This document shows, one piece after another, positions 50,984 through 59,555 of a DNA stretch of 64,000 bases. The notes under the pieces were generated by a model that worked only from the letters and a program-made list of their open reading frames with translations, was not told where the DNA came from and searched no databases. Source of the stretch: Anaerolineales bacterium (GTDB lineage: Bacteria > Chloroflexota > Anaerolineae > Anaerolineales > Villigracilaceae); NCBI GenBank assembly GCA_016789205.1, contig JAEURF010000001.1, positions 17,000-80,999 on the forward strand, given 5' to 3'. Positions within the stretch are counted from its first letter, which is position 1; each line of letters begins with the position of its first letter. The position numbers and the translations under genes are program-made.

Positions 50984-51481
50984 CTCATTCAATGCTTTTA
51001 GCACTTTATCAAGAATACTATTTCGCCCATTTTGTTTGTAGTCTTCCAAAATATAGTTGATAGCAATTCTGGCAACCTCATTCTCGCTCGTCTTTAGTCC
51101 CAATCCTTTGTATGAATAAATAAGATCTAATACTGCTCTTTTTTCGTCTACAGTAAATCGATGGGTAGCCGCCTCCTTCCCCATTTCTTTGACAGCCTTC
51201 CTGACAATTTCAATCGTGGTATCGTGGTTGCTTGATACCATGGTGTCATGGTGTCGTGATACCACGGTTGCATGGTTGCTTGGTATCACGGTATCACGCT
51301 GTTGAGGCTTCGTAGCTGTTTTAGGTTTACTTAGATGTAACGGATTACTTTTTTTCGATGGTTTTTCACTTAGATGTTCATCAGCTACAATATCAATAGG
51401 AGTAAGAACAGGAGGCGGAGGAGCAACCTCATTTGTAGGTTTAGCGAAGAATGGGCTATCAGCAAGACCAGATTTACTCAT
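50981..51481 (-). CDS. third partition-locus protein containing coding centromere repeats
   Basis: 166 residues, overlapping parA by 4 nt. Pro-rich start (EVAPPPPVLTP), a basic middle, then an octapeptide repeat (NHATVVSR, HHDTMVSS, NHDTTIEI) that is the translation of the octamer DNA array, and a helical C-terminus (TVDEKRAVLDLIYSYKGLGL) that may bind DNA. Not a standard ParB. Acts probably as adaptor or clamp; role is inferred from position. Confidence 0.6.
   Translation of the reverse strand: MSKSGLADSPFFAKPTNEVAPPPPVLTPIDIVADEHLSEKPSKKSNPLHLSKPKTATKPQQRDTVIPSNHATVVSRHHDTMVSSNHDTTIEIVRKAVKEMGKEAATHRFTVDEKRAVLDLIYSYKGLGLKTSENEVARIAINYILEDYKQNGRNSILDKVLKALNE
51215..51302. repeat. tandem octamer array inside a gene, probable centromere (copy 2)
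   Basis: Eleven 8-bp units of consensus CRTGGTAT, e.g. CGTGGTAT, CATGGTGT, CACGGTAT. Three units equal eight codons, so the protein shows an 8-residue period. Omega-type RHH proteins bind tandem heptads of the ATCAC type, and GTATCAC is present here. Confidence 0.75.
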
Positions 51482-52239
51482 CGAGCCAATACCTCCTTTA
51501 CTAATTCTCTATACGCCGTCGCTCCAGCGCTGGTAGGCGAGTGTCCAAAAATTGTTGTGTAATTTGAATGAGCCTCTTCAAGACTAACATTCTTCGGAAT
51601 AGTTATTTTAAAAACTTGGTCTCCAAAATAATCTCGGAGTTGCTTTTCTACGTCTTTAGATACATTTGTATGATCTGAAAAAGTACAAAGAACTCCAATG
51701 ATGTCCAACTCAGGATTGAGCTGTGTTTGCCTAATCATGTCAATCGTTTCTTTTAATTGGACTATGCCTGTCAGTGCAAAGAAACCCGTTGATACAGGTA
51801 CAAGCAGTTTGTCACTAGCTACAAAAGCATTTATGGTAAGTATTCCAAGTGAAGGGGGAGTATCAATAATAATGTAATCGAATTGATCTTTAACTTTCTC
51901 CAAAGCACGCTTTAAGCGTTCACTGCGATTATCAAATGCCTGGGCTAGTTCTAAGTCAATGCTTGATAGGCGAATGTGTGCAGGCACAATTTGGAGATTG
52001 GGGAAATCTGTTTTTCTAATGACACTTGCTAGGGGAGTGAAGTTAACTATTACGTTATATAGTGATTTCTCTAATGAAACTTCAACTTCAGGATGAATAA
52101 AGACTCGTGAGGAGTTTGCCTGTGGGTCTGTATCAATCAATAACACTTTGTATCCTTCTAGGGCAAGTCCAGCAGAAAGGTTAATCGCTGTTGTGCTTTT
52201 TGCAACTCCGCCCTTTTGATTTGCTACAGAAATTATCAT
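51478..52239 (-). CDS. parA: ParA-family partition ATPase
   Basis: About 253 residues from ATG 52239. Deviant Walker A ANQKGGVAKSTTAIN, Walker A' VLLIDTDPQANSS and Walker B FDYIIIDTPPSLG are typical of Soj/ParA without a long N-terminal HTH, i.e. the type Ib group that works with an RHH centromere-binding protein. It follows the 54-residue RHH gene by 4 nt. Moves or positions DNA of the element; an integrated plasmid or an ICE with a circular stage would use it. Confidence 0.92.
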   Translation of the reverse strand: MIISVANQKGGVAKSTTAINLSAGLALEGYKVLLIDTDPQANSSRVFIHPEVEVSLEKSLYNVIVNFTPLASVIRKTDFPNLQIVPAHIRLSSIDLELAQAFDNRSERLKRALEKVKDQFDYIIIDTPPSLGILTINAFVASDKLLVPVSTGFFALTGIVQLKETIDMIRQTQLNPELDIIGVLCTFSDHTNVSKDVEKQLRDYFGDQVFKITIPKNVSLEEAHSNYTTIFGHSPTSAGATAYRELVKEVLAR

Positions 52240-52243
52240 GCTA

Positions 52244-52408
52244 TTATTTTGTACGCTTAACATACTCCGAACTGATAAGCCTCATGAGTGCAGAGACTGT
52301 AATATTTCTTTCGATTGCCCGCTCTTGCAAAGCAAGTTTCAGTCTTCTAGGCACAAGGAACTTTATCAGCACCTCGTTTTGATTTTCAATATTCTTATTT
52401 TGGGCCAT
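52244..52408 (-). CDS. 54-aa ribbon-helix-helix centromere-binding protein
   Basis: A short gene directly before parA. The peptide reads KFLVPRRLKLALQERAIE then RNITVSALMRLISSEYVKRT: a strand and two helices in RHH order, with a polar Asn/Gln-rich tail as in Omega and ParG. A palindrome CCATATATGG covers its start codon, possibly its operator. No ribosome site is obvious, so translation may be leaderless. Confidence 0.7.
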   Translation of the reverse strand: MAQNKNIENQNEVLIKFLVPRRLKLALQERAIERNITVSALMRLISSEYVKRTK

Positions 52409-52693
52409 ATATGGTACATATTCAGGACAGTAAAACTAGTAAAGCACAGCTCACTACCGGCTGTCAATAATGAATTTTTTATAGAGGTAGCACTCAACAT
52501 CTCCCTTCCAAGATTTTTTGCTATAATGAATTTACCTAATCCTAGGGACGAGAAACTCATCCGTTTGATTATCCTGTGCAATTTCAACCCCAACAACTTA
52601 CTTTAGAACCACTAATAAAGTAACCGCAATCATTACACTAAATAACTCAATTACCCAGCGTTACCTTTTTTGTTTCAGCGAAGCGAGGATTGA

Positions 52694-54682
52694 ATGAACA
52701 AAACTAGTACTTTCTTGGTAATCCTAATATTTCTTACTAACCTAGCATTTGCTGAAGTGCGACCTCCTCAAGGCGCTCCGTATCCTCCAACACTAATAAG
52801 TCCGGGCAATGGAGCAGTTGGTGATTCTAATCCTCCATTACTTTGTGCCCAAACTTCTGACCCTGAAGGAAATCTTGCAGGCATAAAATTTGAAGTTAAT
52901 GGTGGTGGAGAAGGTGATCACATTAGTCCATGGATTACGCCGGATGCAAGCGGTGTAGCTTGTTGGCGAGATCAATCACCTTGGAGCGAACAAGATCATG
53001 CGTGGCAAGCTAGGGCAGTTGATAGCAACGGCGATCAATCAGGCGCGTCTGGTCAGTGGAACGTAAAAATTCCTGCTTCAGTTCCTGCAGCGGAAACTTG
53101 TGTAGTGAATGAATTAGATGCTGATAGAAGTGCCCCACAAACCATTGGTACAACCGTAAATTTTACGGTAAGTGCGACATGTTCAAATGGCATCAACAGA
53201 ATTGAAGGCTATGTTGATGGAAATAGCATTGGCACTATCTACAGTGACTCAGGTGTTTTCAGTTGGAATACAAATGGCTATGGCGCAGGAAATCATGTAT
53301 TCTCTGTTAAGGCGTTTGGTAACAACGGCGGTACGAAGGGAAGGTCTCATCCATATGACTTAGTAAGTGGCGCTCCGCCTACTGCAATCCCCGTTACCTG
53401 TTCTACAAACGACATTAGTGTATCGCCATCATCACCACAAACTAGTGGAACAAAAATAAGAGTAACAGCAAGGGGTGACTGTAATACAGGTTTAAGAGCT
53501 ATGAAACTGCTCGTAAATAACTCACAGGTTTGGGAAGACGCGGGCAACTTGAATGCTACATGGAACACAAATGGTTATTCCGATGGAACTTATAACCTAA
53601 AAATTTTAACGTGCGGAGTTCATGATAATAGTTGCGCTCAGGCAGATGTTGAGAGTTTTAATTTTGTCATTGCCAGTAGTTCTGGTTCTACTTCGTCTGA
53701 CCCGAACCAAGCATTTGGTACTTGCGAAGCAATTAAAATTGGGAATGATGTTTATGTAACCGTTAAAGAAGGAAGCGCAATTCAAAGAAGGCATGTTCCA
53801 AACCCTGAAACTCTTGATGCTTTGGGGTTTTCTCAACAAATGATTAATAATAAAGGTTTTAGTGATAATCAACTCCGCACGATTGGACAAGGGAGTGATA
53901 TACCTGATGTGGTTGTCGATGTAAATGGTCTTAATACTTTCAAAAATACTTTTTGCCCTAATAACGTCGCGATTAATCCTGGACAGCCAAGTCCCGATCA
54001 ACTTCCTCCCGGTCAATTTGATCCACATGCCCCAGGAGTCTGTGCAGGTTGGGAAACAAGATTATGGATAGACGCACCTGGAAGAATTACTCGACAGGGA
54101 GACCAATTAAAGCTTAGATCGGGACCCTCAATGCAAGATGGAATAATAGCCAAAATGCCAAGTGGTTATAATTTTATTGTCATTGGTGGCCCTACTTGTG
54201 TGGACGGATATACGTGGTGGAACATCCAAGGTGAAATGGGGACGGGTTGGGCCGCAGAAGTAGGCGATAGATGGTGGATGGCTCCGCTCATAGAGCCGCC
54301 TTTGTACAGTACAAACACTATCGAGACGCCTTTAGTGAATCAAGATTTACCTTCCGTGCCCGCACTACCCACCGATGTCCATGCAGATGAGACGTCGCCT
54401 GCAATTCCAGAAGACTCTACATTTAGCTCAGTGCCAAATGTAGAATCTTGGACAGATGTTGAGCTTCAAGATCGTTTTGTGATAGCAACAGAAGTTGTGT
54501 TTCATTCTGCTTACATAACAGCGGTAGCAAGTGGCCACGCCTCACAAATATGTTTTCCATATTTACAAATGAAAAATCTAGTCACCTTCGGACTATGTGT
54601 AGCTGGGTATACTGCTTCAGAGGCAATGGACTCCGTAGTTAGTCTGACGAGCATTTTATTGAATGAACTAGATGACAATTGA
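52694..54682 (+). CDS. large secreted protein with Ig-like and SH3 domains
   Basis: 662 residues, ribosome site GCGAGG. Signal peptide (TSTFLVILIFLTNLAFAEV). Then an Ig-like/fibronectin-like part, two Big-type repeats (about 140-215 and 235-325, each with a C...C and a WNTNGY stretch), a linker, and a bacterial SH3 domain (LKLRSGPSMQDGIIAKMPSG, about 475-525), which often binds cell wall. The remainder is acidic. Probably a surface or wall-binding protein of the element. Confidence 0.8.
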   Translation: MNKTSTFLVILIFLTNLAFAEVRPPQGAPYPPTLISPGNGAVGDSNPPLLCAQTSDPEGNLAGIKFEVNGGGEGDHISPWITPDASGVACWRDQSPWSEQDHAWQARAVDSNGDQSGASGQWNVKIPASVPAAETCVVNELDADRSAPQTIGTTVNFTVSATCSNGINRIEGYVDGNSIGTIYSDSGVFSWNTNGYGAGNHVFSVKAFGNNGGTKGRSHPYDLVSGAPPTAIPVTCSTNDISVSPSSPQTSGTKIRVTARGDCNTGLRAMKLLVNNSQVWEDAGNLNATWNTNGYSDGTYNLKILTCGVHDNSCAQADVESFNFVIASSSGSTSSDPNQAFGTCEAIKIGNDVYVTVKEGSAIQRRHVPNPETLDALGFSQQMINNKGFSDNQLRTIGQGSDIPDVVVDVNGLNTFKNTFCPNNVAINPGQPSPDQLPPGQFDPHAPGVCAGWETRLWIDAPGRITRQGDQLKLRSGPSMQDGIIAKMPSGYNFIVIGGPTCVDGYTWWNIQGEMGTGWAAEVGDRWWMAPLIEPPLYSTNTIETPLVNQDLPSVPALPTDVHADETSPAIPEDSTFSSVPNVESWTDVELQDRFVIATEVVFHSAYITAVASGHASQICFPYLQMKNLVTFGLCVAGYTASEAMDSVVSLTSILLNELDDN

Positions 54683-54713
54683 CACATCTGACTAACTCGC
54701 TTAATCTTTAGAT

Positions 54714-55175
54714 ATGAAAAGTAATTTTGTGGCTATTGCCAGTTACCCATTAGGATTCTTCATTACTAGTCTTTTTGTAATGTTAATATTTTCGAATATG
54801 AATATAGAGACCGAATCGAAAGTATTAGTTATGGTCTTGTTTGTCTTGCCTTTCTTTGTGTCATCGACAGTATCTGGATTACTCGCAACAAACAAACCCG
54901 TAAGAATTGCGGTCTTCGCTGCATTACTAAATCAACTACTAATGATTACGATTTTGCCACTTATGATGAAGGCATTTCTGTTTTCCACGAATGCAGAAAC
55001 ACAAAGCATTCTGGCTTCACTGCCACCAATAGATATGAATCGCACGTTTGTCGCTCTTGTTTTGTTGTCTGTATTATTACTACCCCTAGCCCTCATACTT
55101 GCGTTAATCGGAGGACTGACTGGTTCAAAAATAAGGAAATTATCAACATCACTGTATCCCCCAACGGAAAAATAA
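54714..55175 (+). CDS. four-helix membrane protein
   Basis: 153 residues with hydrophobic segments at about 5-28, 38-57, 65-90 and 110-138. Ends TSLYPPTEK. Its stop shares one base with the start of the zinc-knuckle gene. No family recognised. Confidence 0.6.
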   Translation: MKSNFVAIASYPLGFFITSLFVMLIFSNMNIETESKVLVMVLFVLPFFVSSTVSGLLATNKPVRIAVFAALLNQLLMITILPLMMKAFLFSTNAETQSILASLPPIDMNRTFVALVLLSVLLLPLALILALIGGLTGSKIRKLSTSLYPPTEK

Positions 55176-55384
55176 TGGCATTCAGAAAAATCCTTCGGCG
55201 AATTTGGTACGGTCCACAATACTTCATATATCATCGAATATATATTCCCATTTGGGATATTTTAGATCGCCTCAATCCTGACACGAGACCAATCCCACCG
55301 CCGATCTGTCAAATATGTGGTGAAACAGGTCACAAGGAAAGATATTGCCCTAACGCCAGACGGCTTGGATATTTTGATGAGTAA
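55175..55384 (+). CDS. small zinc-knuckle (CCHC) protein
   Basis: 69 residues. Basic, aromatic N-terminus (RKILRRIWYGPQYFIYHRIY) and then CQICGETGHKERYCP, a C-x2-C-x4-H-x4-C zinc knuckle, the retroviral nucleocapsid type that binds single-stranded nucleic acid; uncommon in bacteria. Coupled to a membrane-protein gene by the TAATG overlap. Confidence 0.68.
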   Translation: MAFRKILRRIWYGPQYFIYHRIYIPIWDILDRLNPDTRPIPPPICQICGETGHKERYCPNARRLGYFDE

Positions 55385-55518
55385 ATAAAATAGGGTCTAT
55401 GGGCTTATGTAATGCGATTTGCGGGTCGGTTGATAGAAAAGTCGACTAGTGTATTATCGGCGCTTTAGTTTTGCTTTAGAGAAGCGTAAGTAGAGCAGGC
55501 GACTCTGTATGAAGTCAG

Positions 55519-56259
55519 CTATACGTTTCTTGTTTTCAGATAATCTCTTAGTTGCTCAACTGTTAGTATCGGACGTGTTCTATGAATCATTGCATGGCAA
55601 TTAGGACAAACTGGAACTAAATCTTTGATTGGGTCTAGTAAATATTCTTTTTTAACTTGAGAAAAGGGGAATACGTGATGAACATGGATAAAATTTTTGC
55701 CAAGAGCGCCATAAATTTCTTCAAAGTCGAAAGAGCAAACTGCACATTTGTATCCATGATGTGCAAGACATTTGGCTCTAGCGACGGGGTCACGCTCAAA
55801 AGAATTGACTGAAATAATTTTTGAGGCACCGACAGGAAATTTCTCAGGTTCATCAACTTCCTCTGCTATTTGTATGCTAATTTCATTGTCAGATGCAAAC
55901 CAATGGCGACCGAATCTTGTCAAATACTGTGTATCTAGTTTGGGTACGAAATCCTTAATTCTTGCTGGGCCGCTTTCACCTTTGTTGGCATACGAGTGTT
56001 TCATAGCGAAGGTTTTTAGTTTATAGCCTTTTTCTTCAATCAACTGTATATGTTCTCGAGACTGAGAAAATCCCGGACGTTTTCGTCCCTTACTGTTTAT
56101 GTTCCAGTCTTCGCTAAAGATGAGCGTCATATTGCCTTTGGTGAATCTATCCCAAGCGCCAAAAATTACAATCTTTTCTTTGTGATTCACGAATGACCAA
56201 CTCCAAGCCCAGTTATTACAAGTGGCTCCGTGAGACTCAATGAAACTTCTTCGGTTCAT
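55519..56259 (-). CDS. HNH endonuclease with N-terminal DNA-recognition domain
   Basis: 246 residues. The end is an HNH nuclease: CAVCSFDFEEIYG, IHVHHVFPFS and LVPVCPNCHAMIHR, with two zinc Cys pairs. The N-terminal 110 residues (ATCNNWAWSWSFVNHKEK, IVIFGAWDRFT) resemble the SRA-like or EVE-like front parts of ScoMcrA-type modified-DNA nucleases. It may cut modified phage DNA. Start shares bases with a 32-residue upstream ORF. Confidence 0.78.
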   Translation of the reverse strand: MNRRSFIESHGATCNNWAWSWSFVNHKEKIVIFGAWDRFTKGNMTLIFSEDWNINSKGRKRPGFSQSREHIQLIEEKGYKLKTFAMKHSYANKGESGPARIKDFVPKLDTQYLTRFGRHWFASDNEISIQIAEEVDEPEKFPVGASKIISVNSFERDPVARAKCLAHHGYKCAVCSFDFEEIYGALGKNFIHVHHVFPFSQVKKEYLLDPIKDLVPVCPNCHAMIHRTRPILTVEQLRDYLKTRNV

Positions 56260-56354
56260 AGCTCATATTTCCTTCGGATGACATCAAAACGAGTTTTGAT
56301 GTGAGGTTTCGCTTCATGCTCAAGTTGTTCAGATTTTCGACGTGTTGTAGCCAT
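56256..56354 (-). CDS. 32-aa basic peptide translationally coupled to the HNH gene
   Basis: Ribosome site GGAG 6 nt before ATG 56354. Peptide rich in Arg/Lys/Glu (MATTRRKSEQLEHEAK); its stop TGA overlaps the HNH start (ATGA). Could be a leader or a small antitoxin-like partner. Weak evidence beyond coupling. Confidence 0.4.
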   Translation of the reverse strand: MATTRRKSEQLEHEAKPHIKTRFDVIRRKYEL

Positions 56355-56482
56355 TAATTTCTCCATCACTATTTTGAAGGCTTTTCGTCCACTCAATATT
56401 ACGTGAATTTTAGCTCAGCAATCTAATACGAACTAGCGGAGAAAGGGTCAAGTCCAATGGTAGGCATTTTTCGGAAAATTTA

Positions 56483-57967
56483 CTAGGGCAAGGTTTTTAG
56501 AGCCTCTACTAATTGAATCAATTTTTGAATCGATTCTTTAAACTCTAACGGGGAATATTCTGAGTTGTGTTTATTTTCTGGATGGTGAAAGAAATTTCTA
56601 ATATAACTTATTAGTGTCATATCTTTAGGTGGTTGAATAGTTCCATCCTTGTTTACTTTTATCCACTTTTTTGTTTTTCCGATACCGTTGTTAACGAAAT
56701 GCTGTTCTAAATCATCAATGGTAAAAGATTTAGTTTCTTCTTGCAAATATCCATAAAGTTCATTATAAAATTCAACGGTAGGTAAATCATATGCTAGATA
56801 ATTAATCTCGCCCCAAGAAGGACTCCATGGAAAGTAGTTAAATTTCCCACCAGTATTCTCAATCTGACTTTCATTGGAGGTTTTCTTTGTAATTAGCAAT
56901 TCAATATTTGTATTGCTCAAACAATTTTTGAAAAAATACGGGGAGTGCGTACTAATAACGATTTGATTTTGGCTAGATATTTGAATTAAGTATTGCACAA
57001 ATTTTTCTTGTAGTTTCGGATGTAAATGCAATTCTGGTTCATCAATAAGGATAACAATGCTTGATTTAGTAAAAGATGCTAATGTTTCTAAGAATAGCAA
57101 CGAAACTATCATCTCTATACCTGAACCTAGGTTTGAAACGGGGAGGTCAAACCTTTCTTGTAGTTTATGTGAAAGAAAGGCACTATCGAAAGGTGCATTA
57201 CCATCTACAAAAGAGAAATTGATATTTTCTATATCGAAATTTTTTAACTTAAGATTTAATGCTTTCATTGACTTATCAAAAGCTGTTCTGTCTACTTTGT
57301 TGATAATTTCTTGTTCAAAATTATGTTTATTGAGAAAAAAATCTGATTGACTAGTTTGAGCTAATTCTTCTTGTATAGTCTTCGTAAATCGCCAGTTAAA
57401 GTCTTCTATGATCGAGGAAATTGAAGAGTTGTATCCTTTTTGAAGTTGTCTTTCCCTATTTTTTCCGAAATAAAAACTGCGTGGGAAGTCGTCTATTTCA
57501 GCTTGAGAAAACGTTAGTAGTCTTTCATCGAAATAAAACGGCTTACCGCTCTGTCTTATTATTTTCCAGCCTTTAGCTTCGTCTTTGGGTCTATCAGGTG
57601 TTACATAATGGGTGATAACTACTATATCGGAGAATGCTTTTCCAGCAGAAGCTTTTTCTCGCTTTTTAATTTCAAGGTGTACTCCATCACATTTTACTGT
57701 TTGAGTGGTATATCCGTCTGGAAGCTTTGCGGTAAATGTGGAATCAAATTTTATATCTATGATAATTGGTGCATCCAAATTGGCACAAAAGTCTGTGTGT
57801 TTTATTCGACCAGATAAAAACTGCGGTGAAAGACAAAAATTTATCGCCTCAAGGATTGATGTTTTCCCAGTGCCGTTGTTCCCAATAAAAATTGAAAGCT
57901 CTTTAGAATTGAAGGACTGATTTTGGATTGAGCGAAAGTTCTGGATTGATAGTGATTTAATTTTCAT
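56483..57967 (-). CDS. OLD/AAA_15-type ATPase with C-terminal HEPN-like motif
   Basis: About 494 residues from ATG 57967 (GGGAG upstream). SMC-like ATPase: IGNNGTGKTSILEAIN near the start, LVSNLGSGIEMIV-type signature region, Walker B VILIDEPELHLHP and THSPYFF. The C-terminal 90 residues contain RNFFHH (457-462), the RNxxxH pattern of HEPN ribonucleases. No TOPRIM domain, so not a classic OLD nuclease. AAA plus HEPN is a layout of abortive-infection systems. Confidence 0.75.
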   Translation of the reverse strand: MKIKSLSIQNFRSIQNQSFNSKELSIFIGNNGTGKTSILEAINFCLSPQFLSGRIKHTDFCANLDAPIIIDIKFDSTFTAKLPDGYTTQTVKCDGVHLEIKKREKASAGKAFSDIVVITHYVTPDRPKDEAKGWKIIRQSGKPFYFDERLLTFSQAEIDDFPRSFYFGKNRERQLQKGYNSSISSIIEDFNWRFTKTIQEELAQTSQSDFFLNKHNFEQEIINKVDRTAFDKSMKALNLKLKNFDIENINFSFVDGNAPFDSAFLSHKLQERFDLPVSNLGSGIEMIVSLLFLETLASFTKSSIVILIDEPELHLHPKLQEKFVQYLIQISSQNQIVISTHSPYFFKNCLSNTNIELLITKKTSNESQIENTGGKFNYFPWSPSWGEINYLAYDLPTVEFYNELYGYLQEETKSFTIDDLEQHFVNNGIGKTKKWIKVNKDGTIQPPKDMTLISYIRNFFHHPENKHNSEYSPLEFKESIQKLIQLVEALKTLP

Positions 57968-58019
57968 GTCTACTCCCTCGATTTTTGCTTTTGATAATTT
58001 CAATATTATCGAAAGCTAT

Positions 58020-58154
58020 TCAGAATAGTAAGTAGTATAAGTATGATATGAAATTTGGGCCAATAGCAAAAGATATAAAAATTAAGCCAATTATCACTGA
58101 CCCCATAAGGGAAAGCAAGAACGATAGGAAGATTTGAAAGAAGTCTTTTTCCAT
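58020..58154 (-). CDS. 44-aa hydrophobic peptide upstream of the AAA gene
   Basis: One long or two short membrane helices (FQIFLSFLLSLMGSVIIGLI). No clear ribosome site. 52 nt before the AAA gene on the same strand. Could be a membrane anchor; uncertain. Confidence 0.35.
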   Translation of the reverse strand: MEKDFFQIFLSFLLSLMGSVIIGLIFISFAIGPNFISYLYYLLF

Positions 58155-58727
58155 AATTATATTTATTAGAACCATGTGGCTCATGTGAACTTGACTCTAT
58201 ATTCGCTTGGTAGCCAGTTTTTTGAGAAGAAGCCTCTTGACTCTTGTGGGCTGTTAATTAACTACGAGTAAGCAATAGAACGATTCGCAATGACAAAATA
58301 TCAGAAACAATCAAAACGATATCCAGAGTCGTATAGTCTTGCAGCTTAATTATTCTCATAATAATACCAGAGTGATGCCGATTGTTACACTTTGTTGTCT
58401 TATTTTGCACTAGTCTGCAAAGTAGTTTATCGAAAATTGTGTTACAAAGTGCCATAATGAGGTTTAGAGAAGACCTAAAGCAGTTTCTCTTGACAAATAG
58501 AGAACGCAATTTTCTATAAAGAAGACGCAATACCCCCAGTAATAATAGGTTCAAGCGTTAATTTCTATTGATATGCCGTGCTATTAATAAGCACGGCATA
58601 TCAAATTACTTTAAGGGTGGTGTGGGTGGGGTCGTATACAAAATTAGCTCTTCAACTCAGTAGATCTATATCATGTTCAAAATTGACGGCCTTTCGTCTA
58701 TAACTTGCTAATATTATGATTGACTGA
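58155..58727. other. intergenic region without a supported gene
   Basis: A minus-strand ORF at 58258-58554 lacks a ribosome site and a recognisable fold, so I do not call it. The only clear structure is the 15-bp inverted repeat at 58568-58604. Confidence 0.5.
58568..58604. repeat. 15-bp perfect inverted repeat (terminator-like)
   Basis: TTGATATGCCGTGCT (58568-58582) and its exact complement (58590-58604), 7-nt loop ATTAATA. Strong stem with no T-run; may terminate transcription or be a mobile repeat. Confidence 0.6.
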
Positions 58728-59162
58728 TCATTTTTTTCCTCTAAACCAACCTCTATCTGTCATTGTCTTTTTTCGATGACAGTTTGCACATAATACATCA
58801 CACTTATTAATCTCTGCCTGAATGGTGCTTACTGAATAGCCATCACCAATCATTCTGCTAAGATCCATAGACTTACCCGTACGGTGGTGAAATTCTAGAA
58901 CGCTTGGGTCACTTTCGCCACATTGACTGCAAGGATGAGTGAGTAAGTAATCCCAAACATAATCTCTTGCAACTTCACGGGCTGCAAGTTTTCTTTCTCG
59001 TACCTGCTCCAAATGCCTTTCCTTATTGTTTTCATACCAATTTTTTCTAAATGGTTTGTGGCAATCACGACAGGTAGGATGGCGAATTCCAAGAGTTTTG
59101 AACCTCCAGTTGAAATCTTCCTCGTCTTTCCATTTTTTACAAGTTACGCATTGTTTTTGCAT
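58728..59162 (-). CDS. HNH endonuclease-like protein with zinc ribbon
   Basis: About 144 residues, ATG 59162 with GGAG upstream. N-terminal zinc ribbon (CVTCKKWKDEEDF, CRDCHK) and a C-terminal HNH (CSQCGESDPSVLEFHH, LCANCHRKK). Common on phages and mobile elements; specificity cannot be read. Confidence 0.78.
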   Translation of the reverse strand: MQKQCVTCKKWKDEEDFNWRFKTLGIRHPTCRDCHKPFRKNWYENNKERHLEQVRERKLAAREVARDYVWDYLLTHPCSQCGESDPSVLEFHHRTGKSMDLSRMIGDGYSVSTIQAEINKCDVLCANCHRKKTMTDRGWFRGKK

Positions 59163-59251
59163 ACTTTTCTCCATAAGGTGTACTTAAGGTGTACTAGGTC
59201 AGACATATTTTTGGATTTTAAAAACCAACTTATAATTTAAAAGCCAAATGC

Positions 59252-59290
59252 CTAACACTTAGACCAAAAATTGGTCAAAATTAGTGTTAG
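59252..59290. repeat. nested inverted repeat downstream of tRNA-Lys
   Basis: CTAACACT...AGTGTTAG (59252-59290) around GACCAA...TTGGTC (59262-59276). On the minus strand it lies 14 nt after the tRNA end, so a terminator is the simplest reading. Confidence 0.55.
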
Positions 59291-59303
59291 ACACTTGATT
59301 TTG

Positions 59304-59375
59304 TGAGTCCGCTCGGGGTCGAACCGAGAACCTAACGCTTAAGAGGCGCTTGCTCTGCCATTGAGCTACGGACCC
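59304..59375 (-). tRNA. tRNA-Lys (anticodon CTT)
   Basis: Minus strand, 72 nt, no encoded CCA. The acceptor pairs GGGTCCG with CGGACTC, the D-arm is GCTC/GAGC, the anticodon stem AGCGC/GCGTT holds loop CTCTTAA (anticodon CTT), and the T-arm is CTCGG/CCGAG around TTCGACC. Complete and plausible. It may have been an insertion target for the element to its left. Confidence 0.9.
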
Positions 59376-59393
59376 GAGTCATATATTTTTGCG

Positions 59394-59442
59394 AGAGCAG
59401 TTGATTAAGAGGCAACTGCTCTGCCAATTGAGCTACGGAACC
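59394..59442 (-). pseudogene. truncated tRNA-Lys-like fragment
   Basis: Minus strand, 19 bp from the intact tRNA. It has an acceptor 5' strand (GGTTCCG), D-arm GCTC...GAGC and a CTCTTAA-type loop, but no T-arm or acceptor 3' strand. Instead AGAGCAGTTG/CAACTGCTCT makes a perfect 10-bp hairpin. A broken duplicate of tRNA-Lys, perhaps left by integration or excision. Confidence 0.7.
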
Positions 59443-59555
59443 AAAGAACTTGCGGACGATATTATACCGTAAAGGAAAAGAGTGTCAATAAAAAACCTTT
59501 GAACCTTAAATTGATTATGCTACAATCAAATTAACTTTCATAAGGAGTGTAGAAG

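Noticed and set aside
50928..51302. CRISPR array
   Set aside because: Units are 8 bp with no spacers and no cas genes; it fits a partition centromere instead.
58258..58554. Minus-strand open frame of 98 codons
   Set aside because: Basic and Leu-rich without a ribosome site, motif or neighbour coupling; more likely chance.
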